Positions 33,712 to 42,727 of a DNA stretch of 64,000 nt are shown piece by piece. The stretch lies in NCBI RefSeq assembly GCF_000732485.2, contig NZ_JAQV02000026.1, positions 110,888-174,887 on the forward strand. The letters are read 5' to 3'. A program made the translations under genes and the position numbers. Source of the DNA: Bacillus sp. SJS (GTDB lineage: Bacteria; Bacillota; Bacilli; Bacillales; Bacillaceae). The first letter of the stretch is position 1. Each line of letters begins with the position of its first letter. The notes beneath the pieces were generated by a model. The model was not told the DNA's origin and ran no database searches. It saw only the letters and a program-made list of their open reading frames with translations.

Positions 33712-34944
33712 ATGACCGACCGCTATAATCAGCCTTTCATCTACCAGTTTGACCGACTTGAGGATATTGCCGACAAAATCAGTGAAGTCCTGTCTCTTCC
33801 TATTACAATAGAGGATGTAAATCATCGGCTTCTTGCCTACAGTACTCATGACGATTGTACAGATCCGGCAAGAATTTCTACTATTATAGGCCGCCGGGTG
33901 CCTGAGAAAGTAATTAACAGCTTATGGAAGGACGGGACGATCCCTAAGCTGATGAACACAAAAGAACCGATCCGTGTAAATCAAATCGAGGAGGTAGGTC
34001 TCGGCAGCCGTGTCGCCATCTCTATTTGGAAAAATGAAGAGGTCCTTGGATTCGTCTGGGCACTTGAAATTGAGAAAAAGTTATCGCCTTCAGAGCTTCA
34101 ATTATTAAAAGAAGCGACTGAGGCCATTAAAAATAAACTTCTAAATCTCCATGCCAATAAAACCAAAAGACAGGAACGAAGCCAGGAAATGTTCTGGAGG
34201 CTGCTAACCGGAAATGTTCAGTCCATCCACGAAATTCAGCAGGGCTTCGGACAGCTGAATGTGAAGTATCCACAAATGTTTTCTGTCATCCTTTTTACGT
34301 TCGGCCCGGAAATTTCCCAAAGTGCTGAGAAGCAAATTGATTATCTGCTTAAAACAACACAGCAGGTTCACGTATTGTTATCTACAACTGACTATAACCA
34401 GCTGATCATTTTGGCAGAGCCCCGCGGTGAGCAGGCTTTAACAGAGATTAAGGATTTCTGCGCCTCAACTGTAAAGCAGCTGGATGAAAGATTTGGACTC
34501 CGGGGTGTTGAAGCTTGCATTGGAGGAGTCTACGGTGAAACGCTTAAAGTTGAACAAAGTTATCGCGAGGCACTTGCCGTTTCAAAAATAAAACAGCGTT
34601 TTCCTGAAGAAACCATGTCTTTAACAAGTTTTTCAGAGCTCGGGATCTACCAGTACCTTGATGTGCTTTACGAAAAGCGCAAGCTGGAGGGCTTTGAAAA
34701 TTACTCTTTGCAGAAGCTTAAGGAATACGATGCTGATCACAAATCCAATTTAACTGAGACGCTTGAGGTTTACTTAGAGGCCGACAGCTCTGTGCATGCT
34801 GCCGCCAAACAGCTGAATGTTCATGTAAATACACTTAGCTACAGACTGAAGCGCATCACTCAAATAGCAGAGATTGACTTAACGAATCCAAATGAGAAAA
34901 TGACCATTTATTTGGATATGAAGCTGGATCGAATGTCTTTGTGA
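33712..34944 (+). CDS. adeR: AdeR, PucR-type activator of alanine dehydrogenase
   Basis: 410 residues: an N-terminal GAF-like sensor region, a central domain, and a C-terminal PucR helix-turn-helix (VHAAAKQLNVHVNTLSYRLK). In B. subtilis AdeR (YukF) activates ald and is required for full sporulation. Here it lies directly upstream of ald in the same direction. The ATG at 33712 follows AGGAGTGA; an ATG at 33703 lies before that site. The stop codon falls within a palindrome upstream of ald. Confidence 0.88.
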   Translation: MTDRYNQPFIYQFDRLEDIADKISEVLSLPITIEDVNHRLLAYSTHDDCTDPARISTIIGRRVPEKVINSLWKDGTIPKLMNTKEPIRVNQIEEVGLGSRVAISIWKNEEVLGFVWALEIEKKLSPSELQLLKEATEAIKNKLLNLHANKTKRQERSQEMFWRLLTGNVQSIHEIQQGFGQLNVKYPQMFSVILFTFGPEISQSAEKQIDYLLKTTQQVHVLLSTTDYNQLIILAEPRGEQALTEIKDFCASTVKQLDERFGLRGVEACIGGVYGETLKVEQSYREALAVSKIKQRFPEETMSLTSFSELGIYQYLDVLYEKRKLEGFENYSLQKLKEYDADHKSNLTETLEVYLEADSSVHAAAKQLNVHVNTLSYRLKRITQIAEIDLTNPNEKMTIYLDMKLDRMSL

Positions 34945-34955
34945 AATTTCACAAA
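34938..34955 (+). promoter_or_regulatory. 18-bp palindrome upstream of ald, candidate AdeR operator
   Basis: TTTGTGAAA and TTTCACAAA form a perfect palindrome across the adeR stop codon. It is centred about 74 bases before the expected ald transcription start. The likely -10 TATACT (35009-35014) has no good -35 at the right distance, as expected for an activated promoter. The half-sites also resemble Rex sites, but the spacing is two bases short. Confidence 0.55.
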
Positions 34956-35066
34956 ATCATGGAAGCCCTTTCTCTTTTTTAAACAAACAAAAAATAGGAA
35001 GAAGCTATTATACTAAACCTATAACTTATACCAAACCAATACCTGACCTTATAGGAGGACGGATTT

Positions 35067-36197
35067 ATGATTATAGGTGTACCTAAAGAAATTAAAAACA
35101 ACGAAAACCGCGTTGCGCTGACTCCAGGAGGAGCAGCACAGTTTACAGCAGCCGGGCATCGTGTTCTTGTAGAAAAAGAAGCTGGCTTAGGAAGCGGCTT
35201 TACAAATGAAGCTTATTTGGAAGCAGGCGCAGAGATAATTGAGATGGCCGCTGATGTATGGGCTCAATCCGATATGATTATGAAAGTAAAAGAGCCTTTG
35301 CAGCCAGAGTACGGATTTTTCCGCGAGGGTCTGATTCTTTTCACTTACCTTCACCTTGCAGCTGAACCGGAACTTGCTCTTGCTCTAAAACAATCCGGTG
35401 TAATCTCGATTGCCTATGAAACTGTTTCAGCAGGACGCACCCTTCCATTGCTAACACCGATGAGTGAAGTGGCAGGACGCATGTCCGCTCAAATCGGTGC
35501 CCAATTCCTCGAGAAGCCTAAAGGCGGAAAAGGGATTCTGCTTGCAGGAGTTCCCGGAGTGAGCCGCGGTAAAGTTACAATCATTGGCGGCGGAGTAGTC
35601 GGAACAAACGCTGCCAAAATGGCAATCGGTCTTGGAGCGGATGTAACCATTATCGATTTAAGTGCTGACCGTCTGCGTGAATTGGACGATATTTTCGGCA
35701 CTCAGATCAAAACACTTATGTCAAATCCAATCAACATCGCACAAGCAGTCGCTGAATCCGACTTGCTTATCTGCGCGGTTCTAATTCCTGGCGCAAAAGC
35801 ACCGACTCTTGTAACCGAGGAAATGGTAAAAAGCATGCAGCCTGGTTCTGTCATCGTTGACGTTGCGATTGACCAGGGTGGAATTGTTGAAACTGTTGAC
35901 CACATCACTACTCATGACCAGCCAACTTATGAAAAGCACGGCGTCGTTCATTATGCTGTTGCCAACATGCCTGGTGCCGTGCCGAGAACATCTACAATGG
36001 CCCTAACTAACGTGACCGTACCTTACGCATTGCAAATTGCCAATAAAGGTGTGTATAAAGCGATCGCAGAAAATATCGCCCTTAAAGCTGGCCTTAACAC
36101 TGCTAATGGGGAGATTACGTACGCAGCTGTTGCTCGTGATCTCGGCTTCACATATGTACCTGCGGAAGTTGCATTGGATAAAGAATTGACTGTATAA
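35067..36197 (+). CDS. ald: Alanine dehydrogenase
   Basis: 376 residues of the Ald family: catalyses NAD-dependent oxidative deamination of L-alanine to pyruvate and ammonia, a hexamer in the cytoplasm. The N-terminus [20 protein letters not shown] and the NAD site [20 protein letters not shown] are intact, and [20 protein letters not shown] near the C-terminus is typical. Regulation by AdeR is likely from the adjacent gene and the palindrome. The ATG follows AGGAGGACGG. A strong terminator follows. Confidence 0.97.
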   Translation: MIIGVPKEIKNNENRVALTPGGAAQFTAAGHRVLVEKEAGLGSGFTNEAYLEAGAEIIEMAADVWAQSDMIMKVKEPLQPEYGFFREGLILFTYLHLAAEPELALALKQSGVISIAYETVSAGRTLPLLTPMSEVAGRMSAQIGAQFLEKPKGGKGILLAGVPGVSRGKVTIIGGGVVGTNAAKMAIGLGADVTIIDLSADRLRELDDIFGTQIKTLMSNPINIAQAVAESDLLICAVLIPGAKAPTLVTEEMVKSMQPGSVIVDVAIDQGGIVETVDHITTHDQPTYEKHGVVHYAVANMPGAVPRTSTMALTNVTVPYALQIANKGVYKAIAENIALKAGLNTANGEITYAAVARDLGFTYVPAEVALDKELTV

Positions 36198-36206
36198 CCT
36201 CTGTTG

Positions 36207-36240
36207 AAAAGGAAGATGCGCTGAGCATCTTCCTTTTTTA
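36207..36240 (+). terminator. ald terminator
   Basis: AAGGAAGATGC pairs with GCATCTTCCTT around a five-base loop, followed by TTTTTT. Confidence 0.92.
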
Positions 36241-36282
36241 TAGTCAAAAGATGCGCTACGCTAGCCGAGGGAGGCGATTTCA

Positions 36283-36735
36283 ATGGCAGAACACAGCTTT
36301 TTGCTTCAGGCAACATGGCCCGGCGGAAGAAATAGTGTCGGGGAAATACAAACCGGACATTTAAAGACATCCATTTCCATCCCTCCGGAAATGGATGGAC
36401 CGGGTGAGGGAACAAATCCGGATGAAATGCTTTTAGGAGCAGCAGCAACTTGTTATATCATTACACTCGCTGCGATGCTTGAAAGAAATTCAATCCCTGT
36501 AGAAAGTCTCACGATGGAGTCTGAGGGAATCGTCGAGGTGATAAAGGGATATATCACGTACAAAAAAATCATTCACCGCCCTGATTTGATTCTAGCATCT
36601 GATGCGGAAGAAAAAGAGATCCGACTGGCTCAAAGGCTGGCAGAAAAAGCAGAGCAGTCCTGCATGATTTCACGAGCGCTTAAAGGCAATGTATCCATCG
36701 AATTAGAAGCTCATATAGAAAAAAATTCAAAATAA
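36283..36735 (+). CDS. OsmC/Ohr-family protein
   Basis: 150 residues of the OsmC superfamily. The two conserved Cys regions are AAATCYIITLAAML (peroxidatic side) and AEQSCMISRALKGN. OsmC and Ohr enzymes reduce organic hydroperoxides; this shorter, SAV1771-like branch is less characterised, so the substrate is uncertain. The ATG follows GAGGGAGGCG. Convergent with a sensor kinase gene. Confidence 0.88.
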   Translation: MAEHSFLLQATWPGGRNSVGEIQTGHLKTSISIPPEMDGPGEGTNPDEMLLGAAATCYIITLAAMLERNSIPVESLTMESEGIVEVIKGYITYKKIIHRPDLILASDAEEKEIRLAQRLAEKAEQSCMISRALKGNVSIELEAHIEKNSK

Positions 36736-36758
36736 AGCGGCCATAAGGCCGCTTTATT
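36731..36758. terminator. Bidirectional terminator, osmC/kinase
   Basis: AATAAAGCGGCC pairs with GGCCGCTTTATT between the convergent genes and overlaps the kinase stop codon. Confidence 0.85.
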
Positions 36759-38532
36759 AAATAAATCTCTTTTTTGCTTCTTCAATCGGATCTAAAGGAA
36801 GCAGAATGGTAACGGTTGTCCCTTTTCCCAATTCACTTTGAAATTGAATCTTCCCTCTATGCTCATCTTTTACAATTTTGTAGCATACCGTCAGACCTAA
36901 GCCTGTCCCTCGCTCTTTCGTAGTGAAGAATGGTTCCCCCAGTTTTTCAATCCGGTCAGGTTCAATGCCTTCTCCCTCATCCTTCAAAATAAATTGTGCA
37001 TAGCCATCAGCTGTCAGTGAGCAATAGATGGTCATCATCCCGCCAAATTCCATTGCTTCAATTGAATTTTTAATTAAGTTCATAAAGACCTGCTTTAGAT
37101 GATTTTTATTGCACATGATATACAGTTCCGGATCAGCGGTAATGCTGAATTGCACGTGAGCAGCTTTGGCTGTCTCCTCCATAAGCAAGACAACATCATC
37201 CAATATCTCTGCAGCTTTTTCTTTTTTAAAAGTTTTGCCTTGAGGCTTCGCAATAAGCAAAAGCTCATCAATAACTTCATTAATCCGATCGATCTCCTCC
37301 GCCATGACACGAAGATGATTTTGATGCTTCAGGTTTTCATCCTCACCTAAAAATTGAACAAAACCTTTAAGCGAGGTAAGCGGGTTCCTTATTTCGTGAG
37401 CAACCCCCGCTGCCAGCTCTCCTACAACACTCATTTTCTCTGTTTTTAAAATGTATTCTTCGTCCCGTTTCCTTTGGCTGATGTCATTTCCAATACATAA
37501 AATCAGCTGTTTCCCTTCAAGGGTTACGGGAATTTTCAGAACTTCTACCCACTTGACCTGGCCTCTTAAATCGACAATTTTATCTAGTTTTTCATATTTC
37601 GGTTTGATCCCAAGCAGAACCTTCTTCTCTTCCATCTCAATTTTAACTGCCTGAACACTTCGGGGATTCAGCTCCAGGTCTGTTTTATTCAGAAGATCAT
37701 CCACATCCATATCATAAAGTGAAGCCATGGCTTCATTAGCAATAATGTACTGGTGATCTTCATTTTTCACATAAATATAGTTGGGATTGAGATTCATAAT
37801 TTTATGAAGGAGATTTTTTTGCTCCTTCAAACCGCGGGTAAGATTTTGAATAAGACCAATAAAAATGATTAGAGTAAGCAATATAGATGAAAAACCTGAC
37901 ACAAAAAGCGGAAGGATTTTATACCCGCTTAAAAGTCCGATCGTGATAACACTGAAAACAGTTATGCTTAAATACAAGCTAAATAAGCGATGTTCCTTTA
38001 CAGCCAGGAATATGGAGAAAAATATTAAAGTGAAGGCAACAAATAAGGTTAAGCTCGTGTTCAGTACAAACAGCCACTGCCAATCTCCAAAAATAGGATA
38101 ATAGTGATTAGGGTACTGTTTGCCAGGGTAATACATCTCAAGCCCTCGCACTCCTAAGGCTGTGTTGCTGAGCACATAAACAGCGGTGCTTAACATAAAG
38201 GAGAAAATCAAGACGAGCCGAAGCGGCCAAAGGAAAACCTTTTTGGAGAACAGACTCACTTTGCTGTAGCGGGTGAGAAGAATGTACATGAAATAACAGA
38301 CCACTGGAAAATTAAAAATAATGCCAAAGCGGAAAAATGTGAAATATCTTTTGGCCTCTTCAATCTCAAATAACTCCACCCCATATAGAATGGATAAATC
38401 TAATTGCCAAAAAGCAAGCAATAGGAGAAAACTGATGGCAACTTGAAAAAAAGGAGTGCGATTGTGAAATAAAATCACAACACCTAATACGAAAGGAATG
38501 ATCGCAATAATAGCCAATAACGTAAAGTACAT
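36757..38532 (-). CDS. Membrane PAS histidine kinase, sporulation-kinase type
   Basis: 591 residues. About seven helices at residues 1-230, then a PAS domain (~245-355, NPNYIYVKNEDHQYIIANEA), HisKA with AAGVAHEIRNPLTSLKGFVQ, and HATPase with LIKNSIEAM, DEGEGI and TGLGLTVCYKIV. The phosphoacceptor region is typical of the KinA-KinE kinases that phosphorylate Spo0F, and the absence of a receiver gene beside it fits. A 7TM-type sensor resembles KinB, but KinB has no PAS domain as far as I know. Signal unknown. The start follows GGAGTGTAGACT. Confidence 0.85.
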   Translation of the reverse strand: MYFTLLAIIAIIPFVLGVVILFHNRTPFFQVAISFLLLLAFWQLDLSILYGVELFEIEEAKRYFTFFRFGIIFNFPVVCYFMYILLTRYSKVSLFSKKVFLWPLRLVLIFSFMLSTAVYVLSNTALGVRGLEMYYPGKQYPNHYYPIFGDWQWLFVLNTSLTLFVAFTLIFFSIFLAVKEHRLFSLYLSITVFSVITIGLLSGYKILPLFVSGFSSILLTLIIFIGLIQNLTRGLKEQKNLLHKIMNLNPNYIYVKNEDHQYIIANEAMASLYDMDVDDLLNKTDLELNPRSVQAVKIEMEEKKVLLGIKPKYEKLDKIVDLRGQVKWVEVLKIPVTLEGKQLILCIGNDISQRKRDEEYILKTEKMSVVGELAAGVAHEIRNPLTSLKGFVQFLGEDENLKHQNHLRVMAEEIDRINEVIDELLLIAKPQGKTFKKEKAAEILDDVVLLMEETAKAAHVQFSITADPELYIMCNKNHLKQVFMNLIKNSIEAMEFGGMMTIYCSLTADGYAQFILKDEGEGIEPDRIEKLGEPFFTTKERGTGLGLTVCYKIVKDEHRGKIQFQSELGKGTTVTILLPLDPIEEAKKRFI

Positions 38533-38687
38533 GTAGTCTACACTCCATTAAATCCTCGGTAATTAGATTGCTGTAAATATGCCAGCATAGTATTTATTAT
38601 AACAATGTAGGAGCGGTTTCGCGCCCCCTATAACGAAAGTTTTTTATTTTTCAAGTATTAATTTTTTCCAAAAACAAAAATAAAGCA

Positions 38688-39293
38688 TTAGTCCCAGGAA
38701 AATCTCTCCTCTTTCCAAGGGTTTCCGTTCATATGGTAGCCGTTTTTTTCCCAGAATCCAGGATGATTTTGCTTTGTAAATTGAATTCCCCTAAGCCATT
38801 TAGCGCTTTTCCAAAAATAAAGATGCGGAAAAACTGCTCTGATCGGGTATCCATGCTCTGGCGTTAATGGTTTACCATCATGAGAATGAGCCAGCAGACT
38901 TGTCTCCTTCAGAAAGTCTTCTAACGGAAGATTTGCCGTCCATCCTTCCTCAGCATGGAGAACAACAAATCCTGTTTCGCCGCTGACTCCCGCTGCATGA
39001 GCTATATCCCTTGCTCTAACACCTGTCCATTGATTATCAAGTCTGGACCATCCCGTTACACAATGAATATCATTGGAGATTGTTGCTTGAGGAAATTCCA
39101 TCAAATCCTCAAAACTTAGAAGCAAAGGCTTCTCTACAAGTCCGTAAACCTGAAGATTCCAGCTCTTCAATTCGCGATATTCCGGAACCGAACCGGCGTG
39201 CAGAACCGGAAAGGTTTTCGTTACATGCTGGTTAGGAGGTACACGTTCTGAATTAGCATGGGCTTTGGATTTGCCGAAGTACATTTTGTTCAC
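38688..39293 (-). CDS. yuiH: YuiH, sulfite-oxidase-like molybdopterin protein
   Basis: 201 residues of the oxidoreductase molybdopterin-binding family. The core has the Mo-ligand Cys in SNDIHCVTGWSRLDNQWTG, followed by EHGYPIRAVFPHLYFWKSAK, typical of MsrP/YuiH-type soluble enzymes. No twin-arginine signal is seen, so it is cytoplasmic. Its substrate is unknown. It is divergent from bioY, in the yuiH-yuiG order of B. subtilis. Confidence 0.9.
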   Translation of the reverse strand: MNKMYFGKSKAHANSERVPPNQHVTKTFPVLHAGSVPEYRELKSWNLQVYGLVEKPLLLSFEDLMEFPQATISNDIHCVTGWSRLDNQWTGVRARDIAHAAGVSGETGFVVLHAEEGWTANLPLEDFLKETSLLAHSHDGKPLTPEHGYPIRAVFPHLYFWKSAKWLRGIQFTKQNHPGFWEKNGYHMNGNPWKEERFSWD

Positions 39294-39302
39294 CGCCTTT
39301 TT

Positions 39303-39360
39303 ATGTTAACCTTTAAATAATAGAAGTTGACATTAATAACACCTTCTATTAGTCTATATA
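39303..39360 (+). promoter_or_regulatory. Upstream region of bioY with BirA-like half-sites
   Basis: ATGTTAACC and AGTTGACAT, 13 bases apart, resemble the Firmicutes BirA box (TTGTTAACC with GGTTAACAA). TTGACA at 39327-39332 overlaps the right half and can serve as a -35, with TAGTCT 17 bases on. AATAGAAG and CTTCTATT form another inverted repeat in the same stretch. Biotin control is plausible but the match is imperfect. Confidence 0.4.
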
Positions 39361-39393
39361 TAAAAGCCTATAGGTGTAAAGGAGAATTATGGG

Positions 39394-39987
39394 ATGGGTA
39401 GAAAATTTCAGACAATTGATTTAGTATACGCCAGCATGTTTGCCGCTTTAATGGCAGTCGGGGCAAATTTAACTTCATGGGTGCCGTTTTTGCAGGTTGC
39501 GGGAGTACCGCTGTCAATGGCTCCTTTTTTCTGTGTGCTTTCAGGGCTTTTGCTCGGTAGCCGTTTGGGAGCGGTATCTATGACGGTCTATGCACTTATA
39601 GGCGCTGCAGGTGCACCTGTCTTTGCTGGATTTTCTTCGGGATTTGGCATTCTTTTTGGAAAAACCGGCGGATTTATTCTTTCCTACATATTAGCCGCTT
39701 ATGCAGCAGGAAAAATCGTAGAATGGAACAAAAATCCGAAGCTTCCGGTATTTATGGCCGCTGCATTTGCAGGAATCATCGTAATTTACTTGTTCGGAAC
39801 AACCTACATGTATGCAATCATCAATTACGTAGCAGGGGCCAAGCTTTCCTACTTGGCAGCATGGCAGATCATGGTATGGTTCGCCGTTAAAGATGTTGTG
39901 TTCACCATCTTCGCAGCCCTTATCACTCCGCGTATCTATCATCAGGTAAAAAAGGGAAACCGTCAAACAAAACAGCGGGCAGCATAA
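39394..39987 (+). CDS. yuiG: BioY-family biotin transporter component
   Basis: 197 residues with six helices and the BioY signature (DLVYASMFAALMAVGANLTS, AGVPLSMAPFFCVLSGLLLG, then the GFGILFGKTGGFILSY region). BioY is the substrate-binding S component of an ECF transporter for biotin; the energising EcfAA'T set is encoded elsewhere. B. subtilis YuiG holds the same place next to yuiH. The ATG follows AAAGGAG. A terminator follows directly. Confidence 0.93.
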   Translation: MGRKFQTIDLVYASMFAALMAVGANLTSWVPFLQVAGVPLSMAPFFCVLSGLLLGSRLGAVSMTVYALIGAAGAPVFAGFSSGFGILFGKTGGFILSYILAAYAAGKIVEWNKNPKLPVFMAAAFAGIIVIYLFGTTYMYAIINYVAGAKLSYLAAWQIMVWFAVKDVVFTIFAALITPRIYHQVKKGNRQTKQRAA

Positions 39988-39998
39988 AGGGATATATA

Positions 39999-40029
39999 GG
40001 AAGGCAGTCAGGAGCTGCCTTCCTTTTTT
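39999..40029 (+). terminator. bioY terminator
   Basis: GGAAGGCAG pairs with CTGCCTTCC around a seven-base loop, followed by TTTTTT. Confidence 0.92.
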
Positions 40030-40046
40030 ATGCGGCAGAAGCGGAT

Positions 40047-40260
40047 ATCGGACTCTTGTACTCTTTTATCGACCACTCACATGCGCATATCGGACACTTT
40101 CTCTCATTTATCGGACACTGATTACCGGATATCGCTCATTCACGCGGATATCGGACTCTTGTACTCTTTTATCGGCCACTCACACGCCATATCGGACTCT
40201 TGTTCTCTTTTATCGGCCACTCACATGCGCATATCGGACACTTGCTCTCATTTATCGGAC
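40047..40260. repeat. Phased word array 3 (ATCGGAC words, 21-bp spacing)
   Basis: ATCGGAC or near variants (ATCGACC, ATCGGCC, ATCGCTC) start at 40047, 40068, 40089, 40110, 40131, 40150, 40171, 40191, 40212, 40233 and 40254. The steps are 21 bp except for 19, 20 and back to 21. There are also 40- to 63-bp near copies, such as the unit with CTTGTACTCTTTTATCG. The array begins 17 bases after the bioY terminator. Open frames cross it only because the spacing is a multiple of three; none has a ribosome site. Confidence 0.88.
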
Positions 40261-40541
40261 ACGGCTTTCACTCACTGCTCTTTTCTAAGCGTCCGCTCCT
40301 CGGGTTGCTGTTCATCTATTTCAAAACAGCATCGTATGCCAAAATACCCTTTTCAATCAAGCGAAATTGGAGAAATCATACAACTTACAGATCATTACTG
40401 CATAAAATATCAGGGAAAAATAAACAAAATGGGTTGAATTGCCCTGGGATTTGAGGTATTCTATTAACTATTGCCGCCGGAGGTATAAATAGAGCTCCAT
40501 TTTGGCATAATGCAAGTATCGTAATAAAAGAGGTGAAGATC

Positions 40542-40703
40542 ATGTCTGGATTAGCGATTAAACGCTATTTTTTGAGTGAGCTGGACCGCGAACAATATGA
40601 AACAGAAGTATTACATTATACCCCATCTGCAGCCGATTATTTGTTCGACTGGGACGACGCTGAACTCCTTAACGCATGGAAAAATATACAATTGCAAGCA
40701 TAA
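40542..40703 (+). CDS. Small protein, 53 aa, unknown
   Basis: A short gene with AGAGGTGAAGATC before its ATG and a terminator six bases after its stop, which makes it credible. The peptide begins MSGLAIKRYFLSELDREQYE and contains an acidic aromatic segment (ADYLFDWDDAELLNAW). It is soluble and probably helical. No family recognised. It lies between array 3 and yuiF. Confidence 0.65.
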   Translation: MSGLAIKRYFLSELDREQYETEVLHYTPSAADYLFDWDDAELLNAWKNIQLQA

Positions 40704-40708
40704 TATCT

Positions 40709-40738
40709 GACTGCCGGAGGATTCCGGCAGTCTTTTTA
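40709..40738 (+). terminator. Terminator of the 40542-40703 gene
   Basis: GACTGCCGGA pairs with TCCGGCAGTC, followed by TTTTTATT. Confidence 0.9.
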
Positions 40739-40750
40739 TTTCTGCAAACG

Positions 40751-40780
40751 AAAAAGGGCCCCTAGAGAAGGCCCTTTTTC
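40751..40780 (-). terminator. yuiF terminator
   Basis: AAAGGGCC pairs with GGCCCTTT and is followed by a T-run on the minus strand; it is usable from both sides. Confidence 0.85.
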
Positions 40781-40828
40781 CAATCATGGCTATATATAAA
40801 GTCTTTAAAAACAGACGATATACCGAAG

Positions 40829-42157
40829 TCAGAGAACCATTGCCGCTATCCATCCAAACAGGATGAGCGGAATGTTATAGAGGAGAAATGTCGGAACAGT
40901 AGTATCCCAGACATGGTCATGCTCTCCATCTGCATTTAAGCCCGATGTGGGACCAAGTGTACTGTCCGATACAGGTGAACCTGCGTCTCCAAGTGCACCT
41001 GCCGTTCCAATAATAGCGATCGTAGCTAAAGGACTAAAGCCGAGGTTTATACACAATGGGACAAATAAAGCTGTAATAATGGGAACCGTTGAAAAGGAAG
41101 ACCCTATTCCCATCGTGACGAGCAATCCAACTATAAGCATGAGCAGCGCAGCTAATGACTGGTTATCTCCGATTAGTGCTGAAGCACCTCTCACCATCTT
41201 CTCAATATGGCCGGTTTCTTCCATTACACTGGCAAAGCCCGATGCAGCAAGCATAACGAATCCGATGAATGCCATCATCTGCATCCCTTTTGTCAGGATT
41301 CCATCTGCTTCCTTCCATTTCATCGCGCCTGTAATATAGAGAACCGCAATTCCCGCAAGGGCTCCGAAAATCATTCCTCCCTCAATCTCCAGGTGTGACA
41401 GGTATAACTGAACAGCAAGGGATATAATAATGGCCGCTGCCGCAAAGCTGAGAGATTTTTTAGAAAAGGCTACTGCCTCTGCCCCTGTAATTTCACGATC
41501 TTCATAAATCCTTTTCTTTCTATAGAAAAAGAAAGCAAGTATTAAGCCGGTTACCATTCCTAAAGAAGGAATGAGCATGGCATCTGGAATATCCGAAAGT
41601 TTAATAGCAAGTCCCGCTTGCTTCATATTATCTCTTAAAATCCCATGAAAAATTGCTCCGAAACCTGCTTGAATATACATATACGGTGTAATTAAACCAA
41701 ATGTAATAACAGCAGCCACAAGTCTTCGGTCAATTTGAAGCTGATTAAAGATCTTTAATAGAGGCGGAATTAAAACGGGAATAAATGCGATATGAACAGG
41801 TACGATATTTTGAGAAGAAATCGAAACCAGCAGGATGATGAATAAGATCAAAACCTTGGAAAGAGTTTTTCTATTCGATTCTCCTTCTCTGCCTACTAGT
41901 TTAATCGCAAAGTGCACCATTGCATCCGGCAGCCCGGTTTTAGTAAGCGCAACGGCAAATGCACCAAGTGATGCATAGCTGAGAGCGACTGCAGCATTTC
42001 CTCCCAATCCGGAAGTAAAAGCTTCTCCAATTGTTTTTATATCCAAGCCGCTTGCGAACCCCCCTGCCAATGCACCGATAATCAGAGAAAATACAACATT
42101 TACTCTGACAAGGCTTAGCACTAGAAGAACGGCAACAGCTAAAATGACAGCATTCAT
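40829..42157 (-). CDS. yuiF: YuiF, Na+/H+ antiporter (NhaC/ArsB-like) family transporter
   Basis: 442 residues with about eleven helices. The sequence has the internal symmetry of the CitMHS/NhaC-like families, with VPVHIAFIPVLIPPLLKIFN, FSTVPIITALFVPLC and GALGDAGSPVSDSTLGPTSG, the last a typical substrate-binding re-entrant region. Annotated as an amino-acid or Na+-linked transporter; the substrate is unknown. It lies in the yuiH-yuiG-yuiF-yuiE order of B. subtilis. Confidence 0.9.
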   Translation of the reverse strand: MNAVILAVAVLLVLSLVRVNVVFSLIIGALAGGFASGLDIKTIGEAFTSGLGGNAAVALSYASLGAFAVALTKTGLPDAMVHFAIKLVGREGESNRKTLSKVLILFIILLVSISSQNIVPVHIAFIPVLIPPLLKIFNQLQIDRRLVAAVITFGLITPYMYIQAGFGAIFHGILRDNMKQAGLAIKLSDIPDAMLIPSLGMVTGLILAFFFYRKKRIYEDREITGAEAVAFSKKSLSFAAAAIIISLAVQLYLSHLEIEGGMIFGALAGIAVLYITGAMKWKEADGILTKGMQMMAFIGFVMLAASGFASVMEETGHIEKMVRGASALIGDNQSLAALLMLIVGLLVTMGIGSSFSTVPIITALFVPLCINLGFSPLATIAIIGTAGALGDAGSPVSDSTLGPTSGLNADGEHDHVWDTTVPTFLLYNIPLILFGWIAAMVL

Positions 42158-42292
42158 AACAGAACCTCCAAAAATCCTTTAGTTTGCTAATATGGTAGAG
42201 CAATAAAATGACATGTTCCTAAATTATCACAGAATGAGAACCTATGTCAACGGTTTGTTTTATCACATTAGTATGTTAAAGGAATTTTCCAA

Positions 42293-42324
42293 TAGAAAAG
42301 ACCGGATCCTTGATCGATCCGGCC
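42293..42324 (-). terminator. Terminator of the FG-rich protein gene
   Basis: GATCCGG-containing arms (42300-42308 with 42315-42323) followed on the minus strand by CTTTTC. Confidence 0.7.
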
Positions 42325-42333
42325 TGTTTCTAA

Positions 42334-42633
42334 TTAATAATAAGGGTATCCATAATATGGATACGGGTAATACGGATATCCATAGCCATACCCATAATAA
42401 GGGCTCAGTAAGGCAGAAGCAGCTAATCCTCCCGCCAAGCCCAAGGGAAAGCCGTAGCCAAATGGCCCGAAGCCATATCCAAATCCGAATGGTCTTCCAA
42501 AGCCAAAGCCGAACGGACGGCCGAAGCCTCCAAAGCCAAATCCCGGCCTTCCAAAGCCAAACCCTGGTCTTCCAAAGCCGCCAAAGCCAAATGGCCGCCT
42601 CATATCTTCATATAAATTAATTTGTTCACTCAT
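42334..42633 (-). CDS. FG/GY-repeat low-complexity protein, 99 aa
   Basis: A 99-residue protein almost entirely of Gly, Phe, Pro, Arg and Tyr. After a short charged N-terminus (SEQINLYEDMRRP) come repeated GFGGFGRP / GFGFGRP blocks to about residue 62, a short hydrophobic helix (LGLAGGLAASALL) and a tail of Tyr-Gly-Pro (YYGYGYGYPYYPYPYYGYPYY-like). The ATG at 42633 has GGAGG seven bases upstream. Proteins of this kind often belong to spore coats or form cohesive assemblies; no domain is detected. Monocistronic between pepA and yuiF. Confidence 0.85.
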   Translation of the reverse strand: MSEQINLYEDMRRPFGFGGFGRPGFGFGRPGFGFGGFGRPFGFGFGRPFGFGYGFGPFGYGFPLGLAGGLAASALLSPYYGYGYGYPYYPYPYYGYPYY

Positions 42634-42727
42634 CACATAACCTCCAAAACTCTTTCTGTATAATCCTGCCTACTGTAAACTATGCAGTCGGATTGTCCAG
42701 AGAGTTAGGCGGAAGCCCTGTTTCTTG

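Noticed and set aside
40030..40437. Open frames through array 3
   Set aside because: They start in the bioY terminator tail and lack ribosome sites; the 21-bp step keeps frames open by chance.
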